64,000 bases of DNA, from NCBI RefSeq assembly GCF_046614695.1, contig NZ_JBKKHQ010000009.1:62001-126000 (forward strand), read 5' to 3'. The stretch comes from Pokkaliibacter sp046614695. GTDB lineage: Bacteria; Pseudomonadota; Gammaproteobacteria; Pseudomonadales; Balneatricaceae. The notes beneath the pieces are model-generated. The model searched no databases. It saw only the letters and a list, made by a program, of their open reading frames with translations, and had not been told where the DNA came from. Made by a program: the position numbers and the translations under genes. This document shows, piece after piece, positions 1 to 6,863 of this stretch (position 1 is the first letter of the stretch; every line of letters starts with the position of its first letter).

Positions 1-173
1 CCACACTTAAACTGCCTATAGAACAGCCTCAAAGTAGTGCCCGGCCTGAGTACTTGAAGCAATACCGCCGGCTCATTCAGCAAGCTCATCCTGACAAAGG
101 AGGCGATGCAGAGCACTTCCATCAATTACAGCAGGCCTGGAAAACATTAGAACATCATCTGTTCGAACATTAA
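1..173 (+). CDS. J-domain protein, C-terminal fragment (5' end outside window)
   Basis: Only the last 56 codons are in the window, read from position 3 to the TAA at 171-173. The fragment carries the helix II / HPD loop / helix III part of a DnaJ J domain: QYRRLIQQAHPDKGGD, with HPD at bases 87-95, followed by FHQLQQAWKTLEHHL. The J domain therefore ends the protein, as in small membrane-anchored or DjlA-like co-chaperones, rather than opening it as in DnaJ. The HPD motif is what stimulates the ATPase of DnaK-family Hsp70 proteins. The rest of the protein is not visible, so the partner and location in the cell are unknown. Confidence 0.8.
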   Translation, partial: TLKLPIEQPQSSARPEYLKQYRRLIQQAHPDKGGDAEHFHQLQQAWKTLEHHLFEH

Positions 174-186
174 GCAAACCCTGCAC

Positions 187-217
187 TTTACCTTCCATTT
201 ACTGGAAGGTTTATCCT
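187..217 (+). promoter_or_regulatory. CueR-type promoter and operator of copA
   Basis: A -35-like TTTACC (187-192) and a -10-like TATCCT (212-217) are separated by 19 bp. This over-long spacer is the signature of promoters activated by MerR-family proteins. The spacer holds the inverted repeat ACCTTCC (190-196) / GGAAGGT (204-210), which matches the known CueR operator half-sites. The cueR gene lies directly downstream of copA, so copper-induced activation of copA is the natural reading. Confidence 0.88.
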
Positions 218-278
218 GAAGGTAACCCATTACCAAACGGTGCGGAAAAGTAAGCACCTAACTTTCAGGAGATGCCAC

Positions 279-2627
279 ATGAGTAACCCCGTTGCTCTCG
301 ATATCACTGGAATGCATTGCGCAGGTTGCGCTCGAAAGGTGGAAAGAACTCTCAATGAGCTTTCCAGTCTCGAAACTGCTGAAGTCAACATTGCGCTCAA
401 CCGCGCGACTATAAGACCTGCCAACGCGAAGGGAATTCAGGATGCCATCAACGCCATTGATGGTTTGGGCTACAAGGTGCAGCCACAGAGTTACGAATTT
501 GTAGTGGAAGGTATGCATTGTGCGAGCTGCGTCAGCAAAGTTGAGCACGCGGCGGCTGACCTTTCAGGAGTACTCAAGGTCAGCGTAAATCTGGCTACAG
601 GCAAGGTATATATTGAGGCCCTGGAAAGCCTTTTTGACCAGACTGAGCTGCGTAACAGCATCAAAGCTTTAGGTTATTCTTTGGCCTCCACTTCAGCGCC
701 ATCCCCTGAGAACGACATCAAAGAGCATAAAAAACCCTGGCTGCAATCCGGATACCTGTTACTGGCGGCAATAGTCCTTTGTATCCCACTGGTATCACCC
801 ATGCTTGGATTAGTTCACCCTTTTCCAGCACTTGAGCAGTTTCTTCTTGCCCTTCCGATTCAGGCCGTCTTGGGCTATCGCTTTTATCGAGGCAGCTACC
901 ACGCGCTCAAATCGGGCTATGCCAACATGGATGTGCTTGTCGCTTTAGGAACTTCCGCTGCCTTCTTTTACAGTCTCTATCACTGGTTAGCGGGATCTGG
1001 AGGTGGCCTCTATTTTGAGTCCAGCGCTCTGGTGATGACACTTATCAGCCTCGGTAAATGGTTTGAAGAACGTGCAAAGCGAAAAACAGCGTCCGCGCTG
1101 GACGCCTTGCTCTCTCTGAAACCACAGAAGGCAAGGGTCTGGAAAGAGGATAGCTGGAGTGAACTGGCGATTGCTGAAGTTCAACAGGGTGACCGTATTC
1201 AGGTTCGCCCCGGCGAGACTATTCCCGTCGATGGCAAGGTTATTAAAGGCGAGAGCGAACTTGATGAAGCTCTCATTACTGGTGAAAGCGAGCCACAACT
1301 CCGCTCGAGTGGTGATAAGGTCATTACCGGCAGCATGAATGGTAGCGGAACACTGGAGATTGAAGCGATTGCGCTTGGTAAAGACACAGCATTATCAAAA
1401 ATCATTCATCTGGTTGAGCAGGCGCAGGCAGGCAAAGCTCCCGTACAACAACTCGTTGACAGAGTCAGCGCTATATTTGTCCCCGCAGTATTGGCGATAG
1501 CTTTTATCACTCTTATTACATGGCTGACATTAGGGTACGACTTTGAGCCAGCACTGCTGGCAGCTGTATCGGTTCTTGTGATTGCCTGCCCCTGTGCACT
1601 TGGACTTGCCACTCCTGCAGCCCTGCTCGCAGGCACAGGAGTAGCGGCTCGCCAGGGAATTCTTATCCGGGATCTGAACGTGTTGGAAGCAGCTCAGAAA
1701 ATTGACTGGGTGTTTTTCGATAAAACCGGCACTCTTACGCGCGGGCAACCAACAGTCACTGAAACTTACTTTAAAGATGAGCATGCACTGGCAGCCACTG
1801 CAGCTTTACAGAGCAGCAGTGAACATCCGCTGGCCAAAGCCTTTGTCACCTATGCCGCAGATCAGCAAATCAAAGCGACGGGGATTGAATCTTTCAAGGC
1901 CCGTGCGGGCAAAGGTGTTGAAGGGATATATCAGGGCCAAACCATTATGGCGGGTAGCCAGAGCTGGTTTAAAGAACTGAGCATCCGAATTCCGGAAGAC
2001 GCCCGGCTGCAAGCACTCACTCAGCGTCCCGGCAGTCTGGTTCATGTTGCAATGAATCAGCAATGGGTGGGCAGTTATGTTCTTGAAGATCAGGCGCGTG
2101 ATGACAGCGCCGGCGCTATTAAAGCCTTGCACGAGCGTCAGCTTAAAACAGGCCTGCTAAGTGGTGATCGCAACCCTGTTGTTGAAAGTCTGGCCTTTGA
2201 GCTTTCTATCGATAATGCAAAAGGCGAGCTACTTCCAGCCGATAAAGTCAGCGTAATAAAGGAAGCCCAGTCTCAAGGGTTACACATTGCTATGGTCGGC
2301 GATGGAATTAACGATGCCCCTGCACTGGCTCAGGCTGATATCGGCATTGCAATGGGCAGCGGGACCGATGTGGCTCGCGAAAGCGCTGCAATTACATTGA
2401 TACGCCCTCAGCCAGCGCTTGTGGCCGCAGCGCTTGAAATCTGCCGACTGACTCGCAATAAGATTAAACAGAATCTGTTCTGGGCCTTCATTTTTAACAT
2501 TATTGGTATTCCACTGGCGGCCTTCGGCCTCTTAAGTCCTGCTATTGCAGGTGCTGCCATGGCCTGTAGCAGTGTAATCGTGCTGACGAATGCTCTTCTG
2601 CTTCAACGCTGGAAGGCCAGGAACTGA
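279..2627 (+). CDS. copA: Copper-exporting P1B-type ATPase CopA
   Basis: Cu(I)-translocating P-type ATPase of the inner membrane, 782 residues from the ATG at 279. That start has a well-placed AGGAG (267-271); an upstream in-frame GTG at 240 has none. Two N-terminal heavy-metal-associated domains carry GMHCAGC and GMHCASC. They are followed by the transmembrane region with the transport motif CPC (residues 437-439), the TGES actuator motif, the phosphorylation motif DKTGT (Asp481), the SEHP nucleotide-binding motif and GDGINDAP. All catalytic residues are intact. A CueR-type promoter precedes it and cueR follows it, making a compact copper-efflux unit. Confidence 0.96.
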   Translation: MSNPVALDITGMHCAGCARKVERTLNELSSLETAEVNIALNRATIRPANAKGIQDAINAIDGLGYKVQPQSYEFVVEGMHCASCVSKVEHAAADLSGVLKVSVNLATGKVYIEALESLFDQTELRNSIKALGYSLASTSAPSPENDIKEHKKPWLQSGYLLLAAIVLCIPLVSPMLGLVHPFPALEQFLLALPIQAVLGYRFYRGSYHALKSGYANMDVLVALGTSAAFFYSLYHWLAGSGGGLYFESSALVMTLISLGKWFEERAKRKTASALDALLSLKPQKARVWKEDSWSELAIAEVQQGDRIQVRPGETIPVDGKVIKGESELDEALITGESEPQLRSSGDKVITGSMNGSGTLEIEAIALGKDTALSKIIHLVEQAQAGKAPVQQLVDRVSAIFVPAVLAIAFITLITWLTLGYDFEPALLAAVSVLVIACPCALGLATPAALLAGTGVAARQGILIRDLNVLEAAQKIDWVFFDKTGTLTRGQPTVTETYFKDEHALAATAALQSSSEHPLAKAFVTYAADQQIKATGIESFKARAGKGVEGIYQGQTIMAGSQSWFKELSIRIPEDARLQALTQRPGSLVHVAMNQQWVGSYVLEDQARDDSAGAIKALHERQLKTGLLSGDRNPVVESLAFELSIDNAKGELLPADKVSVIKEAQSQGLHIAMVGDGINDAPALAQADIGIAMGSGTDVARESAAITLIRPQPALVAAALEICRLTRNKIKQNLFWAFIFNIIGIPLAAFGLLSPAIAGAAMACSSVIVLTNALLLQRWKARN

Positions 2628-2641
2628 GAGTTAACCACTCT

Positions 2642-2664
2642 GCCGGGAAAGCCCCTTTCCCGGC
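2642..2664. other. Perfect 9-bp hairpin between copA and cueR
   Basis: GCCGGGAAA (2642-2650) and TTTCCCGGC (2656-2664) form a perfect 9-bp stem with a 5-nt loop just after copA. No T-tract follows, so it is not a standard intrinsic terminator. It may stabilise the copA mRNA end or partly attenuate read-through into cueR. Confidence 0.6.
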
Positions 2665-2684
2665 AACTATGATAGTGAAATTCC

Positions 2685-3077
2685 ATGAAAATCAGCGATG
2701 TTGCTAAACAAACCGGCCTCTCCGCCAAGACTCTCCGCTACTATGAGAGCATAGGGCTAATTTCCCCAACGGCACGCGCCGAAAACGGCTATCGTCGCTA
2801 CACTGATGCAGACCTTCGCCAGCTTGGATTCATACAAAGAGCTCGAAGCCTTGGGTTCACGCTGGATGAATGCCGCGATCTTCTGGCTCTCTACAATAAT
2901 CCTCTCCGGGCCAGCGCCAGCGTCAAAGAAGTTGCTCAACGGCGTATAGAAGAACTCGATCAGGAAATTCATCGCCTTACCCAAATGCGACAATCACTGG
3001 ATACCCTGATTGATCAATGCCAAGGCAATCACTCCCCTCACTGCGCCATTATCGACTCCTTAGAATCAGTGGATTAA
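2685..3077 (+). CDS. cueR: Copper-responsive MerR-family activator CueR
   Basis: 130-residue MerR regulator. Residues 1-40 form the winged HTH (ISDVAKQTGLSAKTLRYYE, then NGYRRYTDADL), followed by the dimerisation helix and a C-terminal metal loop. Cys112 and Cys120 sit in CQGNHSPHC, the spacing and position used by CueR to coordinate Cu(I)/Ag(I) linearly, and the tail AIIDSL resembles the CueR C-terminus. It should bind the inverted repeat upstream of copA and twist the 19-bp spacer. It is co-directional with copA, 57 bp downstream. Confidence 0.93.
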   Translation: MKISDVAKQTGLSAKTLRYYESIGLISPTARAENGYRRYTDADLRQLGFIQRARSLGFTLDECRDLLALYNNPLRASASVKEVAQRRIEELDQEIHRLTQMRQSLDTLIDQCQGNHSPHCAIIDSLESVD

Positions 3078-3159
3078 TTGAGAGCACTAAACCAGTATTA
3101 CGCTTGATATACTTACGGTTTGCACCCTGCCTGAAAGTAGATCAAACACCCAAGGAACC

Positions 3160-4260
3160 ATGCCAGATACACACTATGAACGTACCGTGCTGAGTGATCA
3201 GGAGCTAGAAGAGCTACTGGATGAAATTCGTGCTTGGTCAGAAGAGTTAGGCTTTCAGGATATGGGGGTCAGCTCCGTGCACTTGGGCGACCATCCTGAA
3301 GCGATGGAACGCTGGATTAATGCCGGTTACCACGGTGAAATGGATTATCTGGAGCGTAACCATGAGCTACGAAGCCACCCGGAGCAGCTAGTTGCAGGCA
3401 CCCTCAGTATCCTCTCATTTCGTATGGACTATCTTCCGGCTGAAACTGAGTCTGTGAAAATTCTCAATAGTCCAGATAAGGCGTATATCTCTCGTTACGC
3501 ACTAGGGCGGGATTATCATAAGCTGATTCGAAAGCGACTCACTCAACTCGGTAAGCGTATTGAAGAAAGACTCGGTGCTTTTGGGTATCGGGCTTTTGTC
3601 GATAGTGCACCGGTTATGGAGCGACCTGTTGCAGAGCAGGCTGGGCTTGGCTGGGTGGGGAAAAATACATTGGTCATGAACCGCAAGGCAGGATCCTGGT
3701 TCTTCCTAGGAGAGCTATTCACCACACTTCCCTTCAAACCCAATGAGGACAGGCATAAGAATCACTGCGGCAAATGTAGTGCCTGCCTTGATCTGTGCCC
3801 TACTAAAGCTTTTCCTGCTCCAGGGGTGCTGGACGCAAGACGCTGTATCTCCTATCTAACAATAGAATTTAACGGTGTCATCCCGGAAGAGCTACGCCCC
3901 CTAATGGGAAACAGGATCTATGGATGCGATGACTGCCAACTCGTCTGCCCATGGAATCGATTTGCAAAAGCGACACGGGAAGAAGACTTCTTGCCACGAC
4001 ATGCGCTGGATAAAACCAAGCTATTAACTCTCTTCCAGTGGACAGAAGAGGAATTCCTGAAATACACCGAAGGCTCTCCCATCAGACGTACCGGCTATGC
4101 AAACTGGCAGCGAAACCTGAGTGTGGCCTTGGGCAATGCTCCCTATGACGCTGCAACAGTGAAAGCCTTGGAACAACGGCTAGAACTCGCTAGCGACGTT
4201 CTTGCCGAACATTTGCACTGGGCGTTAAACCAGCAGCTAGGTAAAAAATCACTTCTTTGA
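3160..4260 (+). CDS. queG: Epoxyqueuosine reductase QueG
   Basis: Last step of queuosine biosynthesis: cobalamin-dependent reduction of epoxyqueuosine to queuosine at the wobble base of GUN-anticodon tRNAs. The 366-residue protein has the N-terminal substrate/B12 region (SRYALGRDYHKLIRKRL, then SAPVMERPVAEQAGLGWVGK), which is diagnostic for QueG. Two [4Fe-4S] ferredoxin motifs follow: CGKCSACLDLCPTKAF, and CDDCQLVCPWNRF with a separate upstream Cys in RRCISYLTIE. The length is normal. It stands alone between cueR and a bidirectional terminator. tRNA-His, a QueG substrate, is encoded three times in the same window. Confidence 0.95.
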   Translation: MPDTHYERTVLSDQELEELLDEIRAWSEELGFQDMGVSSVHLGDHPEAMERWINAGYHGEMDYLERNHELRSHPEQLVAGTLSILSFRMDYLPAETESVKILNSPDKAYISRYALGRDYHKLIRKRLTQLGKRIEERLGAFGYRAFVDSAPVMERPVAEQAGLGWVGKNTLVMNRKAGSWFFLGELFTTLPFKPNEDRHKNHCGKCSACLDLCPTKAFPAPGVLDARRCISYLTIEFNGVIPEELRPLMGNRIYGCDDCQLVCPWNRFAKATREEDFLPRHALDKTKLLTLFQWTEEEFLKYTEGSPIRRTGYANWQRNLSVALGNAPYDAATVKALEQRLELASDVLAEHLHWALNQQLGKKSLL

Positions 4261-4303
4261 GCAAGGCTCAAAAGCTCCACTCAGGCTATCAACATCAGCC
4301 AAT

Positions 4304-4337
4304 AAAAAGCCGGCTTGGTTTTTACCAAGCCGGCTTT
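4304..4337. terminator. Bidirectional intrinsic terminator between queG and ppiD
   Basis: A 10-bp perfect stem, GCCGGCTTGG (4309-4318) with CCAAGCCGGC (4325-4334), is flanked by A-tract and T-tract, so it can terminate both convergent genes. Confidence 0.88.
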
Positions 4338-4358
4338 CAAACACTTAAAACCAACCAC

Positions 4359-6221
4359 TTAACGTGTTTCGATTTTAGCCTTACTTCTCAGGTCATTAAC
4401 AAAAGCCTGGAAAGCCTGAGAGCCTTCCTGATTTGCCATGTAACTGGTAATGCCTTGTAACTGCTCTTTCGGTAACGCGTTCGCTTTTTGCTGAACACTC
4501 GTCAAAGCCACAGTCCAAATATCACCCTTGGCAGTCGTCACAACAGTAAAACTTGGCTTACCGTCTTCAGGCTTAGGCATCGCGAAAACAGTTTTAGCCA
4601 GCGCCTGATCCTCAGCAGTAGAGCGCGAAAGATTAGCTTTAGTCTGCCAGTCCTGCACTATTTCCGGACTCGCCTGGGCCGACTCTTCAGCCGCTTTGGC
4701 ATCTTTCTTGGCCAGATCGGTCGCCTGCTGACGCTTAACCACCTCAGTGACCTGCTCTTTGACCTCATCAAAGCCCAGCTGTCGGCTCGCCTGATGATCA
4801 GCAATACGCACAACCACAATATGGTCAGTACCTACCTGAATTGGATCGCTGTTTACACCCTCATCAATAAAGTCAGGGCTAAACACCTTATCCAACACTT
4901 TAGCGTTATTAAGAACCCCAGGTGCATTATCTCGACTAAACAAAGGCGCCTTCTGAACACTAAGTCCGAGCTCTTTGGCTGGCTCTTGCAAATCGCTTGA
5001 GCTAAAGACCAGATCAGCTAACTGATCCGCTTTGTCGCCAAACAACTGAGCAGCTTTTGCATCGCGTTGTTGCTGCTCAAGTTTAGGCTTCAACTGATCA
5101 AAAGTAGGAATCTCTTTATCAGTGAGAGAAACCAGTTTGACGATATGATAGCCATAATCGCTCTTCACTGGCTTTGAGATGTCCCCGGGCTTCATAGTAG
5201 CGATCGCTTTGTCCAGAGCATCACCAAGGACACCAGGCTGCACAGTGCCTAACTCACCACCATCATCCTTACTGCCGTCATCATCAGAGTACTCTTTGGC
5301 AAGAGCGGCAAAGCCCTCTCCAGACTTAAGCTTCTGCTCGACTTCTTCAGCACGTTTCTTTGCTTCTGCATCATCACGGCCGTCATTAACAGCGATCAGA
5401 ATATGTGCGATATCATGATTTTTCTGGCCTTTTAAGCGCTTAACCTCGGCGTCGTAATCCGATTGCACCTGAGCTTCGTCAACAGTGACATCTTTGGTCA
5501 ACAATGCCTTATCAAGCTCAATATAGTTTACAGCCACTTCCTCAGGAGCCATAAAATCTGATTTATGGTCATTGTAGTAGGCCTGCAACTGCTCGTCAGA
5601 AGGACTTACCTTGCCCAGATAGTCGTTCAAGGTAAAAGCCTGATACTTAATATCACGCAACTGATTATTGAGCGCCATGATGGCATCAAGTTCAGATGGC
5701 ATAACAAAGGCAGACTCGCCAATAGTGTCTTCCAACTGGCCGATAAGCAGGTTTTTCTTCATCATCTGGTGATAGCTGGAGGGCGTCAGCCCAACATTAG
5801 CTAGTACCTGCTGATAACGCTGCTGATCAAACTTACCGTCCACCTGAAAATCAGGCGCCATAACGATCATTTGGTCGACCATGGAATCAGAAACCATCAA
5901 GCCACGCTTCTCTGCTTCCTGGATCAACAGCTTTTCCTGGATCAGACGATTGAGAGCAACAGCCTGCAGACGACCTGGCTGCAACATCGCTGGATCCACA
6001 TTACTACCGTAGCGGTTATACAGCTGACGACGCTGAAGCTCGACCATTTGGTTTAGCTCCTGAGTCTTAATGTCATCACCATTGACCGTCGCTGGAACAG
6101 GTTCACTATTCGCCAATGAGATCAGGGACTCGACGCCAAAAATGGCAAAAACAAAGATGATGAAACCGATAATGACCTTGGTAAGAATACCTGTCGACTT
6201 ATCGCGTATAGATTGCAGCAT
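4359..6221 (-). CDS. ppiD: Periplasmic peptidyl-prolyl isomerase/chaperone PpiD
   Basis: Inner-membrane-anchored periplasmic folding factor of 620 residues. One N-terminal transmembrane helix (about 15-35, VIIGFIIFVFAIFGV) is followed by a SurA-like chaperone domain (about 40-200) and a parvulin domain (about 265-365, from HILIAVNDG to SDYGYHIVKL). A long C-terminal helical region follows. It assists outer-membrane and exported proteins as they leave the Sec translocon. It is downstream of hupB, as in many gammaproteobacteria, but a U-tract terminator separates them, so it probably has its own promoter in 6222-6306. Confidence 0.94.
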   Translation of the reverse strand: MLQSIRDKSTGILTKVIIGFIIFVFAIFGVESLISLANSEPVPATVNGDDIKTQELNQMVELQRRQLYNRYGSNVDPAMLQPGRLQAVALNRLIQEKLLIQEAEKRGLMVSDSMVDQMIVMAPDFQVDGKFDQQRYQQVLANVGLTPSSYHQMMKKNLLIGQLEDTIGESAFVMPSELDAIMALNNQLRDIKYQAFTLNDYLGKVSPSDEQLQAYYNDHKSDFMAPEEVAVNYIELDKALLTKDVTVDEAQVQSDYDAEVKRLKGQKNHDIAHILIAVNDGRDDAEAKKRAEEVEQKLKSGEGFAALAKEYSDDDGSKDDGGELGTVQPGVLGDALDKAIATMKPGDISKPVKSDYGYHIVKLVSLTDKEIPTFDQLKPKLEQQQRDAKAAQLFGDKADQLADLVFSSSDLQEPAKELGLSVQKAPLFSRDNAPGVLNNAKVLDKVFSPDFIDEGVNSDPIQVGTDHIVVVRIADHQASRQLGFDEVKEQVTEVVKRQQATDLAKKDAKAAEESAQASPEIVQDWQTKANLSRSTAEDQALAKTVFAMPKPEDGKPSFTVVTTAKGDIWTVALTSVQQKANALPKEQLQGITSYMANQEGSQAFQAFVNDLRSKAKIETR

Positions 6222-6306
6222 GGGGCCCCCACTCTGCCGGAGTGTTAAATAATCTTGAACGTCGCTGTCAGTAATTTACCGGCAAGCACAGTCATAACCA
6301 TTCGAT

Positions 6307-6340
6307 AAAAAAAAAGCGCACTCTGGAGAATGCGCTCTTT
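6307..6340 (-). terminator. Intrinsic terminator downstream of hupB
   Basis: On the minus strand, AGCGCA pairs with TGCGCT across a 10-nt loop and is followed by nine T residues (plus-strand A-run 6306-6314). It ends the hupB transcript, including the structured element just before it. Confidence 0.85.
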
Positions 6341-6344
6341 CTGA

Positions 6345-6425
6345 TGAGAAGCCGGACATCATAACCAGCGTTTTATCCGCCTGTCCGGTCGGCATTCTTT
6401 ACCACCGTTGCGACCGGCTTTCTCA
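6345..6425 (-). ncRNA. Candidate three-way-junction RNA in the hupB 3' region
   Basis: An 81-nt segment between the hupB stop and its terminator folds by inspection into three abutting helices with no unpaired junction bases. P1 pairs 6345-6353 with 6416-6425 (one bulged A). One arm pairs GGACA (6354-6358) with TGTCC (6382-6386) and has an inner GCG/CGC stem. The other arm pairs GGTCG (6387-6391) with CGACC (6411-6415). It is followed within 5 nt by a U-tract terminator, as expected for a 3'-UTR-derived small RNA or a stable mRNA end. I do not recognise a named RNA family. Assignment as a functional RNA is inference. Confidence 0.5.
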
Positions 6426-6462
6426 AAAATGCCCAGATTATCAATCCAGACATTCAGAATTA

Positions 6463-6738
6463 TTAACCGTTAACAGCGTCTTTCAGCGCTTTACCGGGTT
6501 TGAAGTTAGGCACATTGGCAGCAGCGATCTCGATCGGAGCACCAGACTGTGGGTTACGGCCAGTACGAGCAGCACGCTCTTTAACACCAAAAGTACCAAA
6601 ACCAACCAGTGCGACAGAATCACCCTTGCTCAGAGCATCGGTCACAGCATCGATCATTGCATCAAGAGCACGACCAGCTGCTGCTTTAGGAATGTCAGCA
6701 GAGGCAGCGATAGCATCGATCAGTTCAGATTTGTTCAC
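6463..6738 (-). CDS. hupB: DNA-binding protein HU-beta
   Basis: Nucleoid-associated HU/IHF-family protein of 91 residues. It has the usual helical body (MNKSELIDAIAASADIPKAA), the DNA-binding beta-arm with GRNPQSG and the C-terminal PGKALKDAV. HU bends and compacts DNA. The start has a strong AAGGGG ribosome-binding site. It follows lon by 125 bp, the conserved lon-hupB-ppiD order, and has its own strong sigma-70 promoter in that gap. A second HU-alpha gene is not in the window. Confidence 0.97.
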   Translation of the reverse strand: MNKSELIDAIAASADIPKAAAGRALDAMIDAVTDALSKGDSVALVGFGTFGVKERAARTGRNPQSGAPIEIAAANVPNFKPGKALKDAVNG

Positions 6739-6805
6739 GTTTATCCCCTTCGAAGTTTCGTAGATATTCTTTTATGTATTTATAGGTCTGGAACAGGCAG
6801 ATCCT

Positions 6806-6835
6806 TTTATACCAAGGCCGCCGAATCAGTGTCAA
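6806..6835 (-). promoter_or_regulatory. Sigma-70 promoter of hupB
   Basis: On the minus strand a consensus TTGACA (6835-6830) and TATAAA (6811-6806) are separated by 18 bp, with TGG just before the -10. Transcription would start near 6799, leaving a leader of about 60 nt before hupB. Confidence 0.82.
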
Positions 6836-6863
6836 GCTAGTATTCATGCGGCCTGTAGCGATT

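Noticed and set aside
240..278. GTG at 240 as copA start
   Set aside because: It has no ribosome-binding site, while the ATG at 279 has AGGAG at ideal spacing and gives the family N-terminus.
4488..5000. 170-codon plus-strand open frame inside ppiD
   Set aside because: It is antisense to a well-supported gene and has no domain or start signal; a reading-frame shadow.
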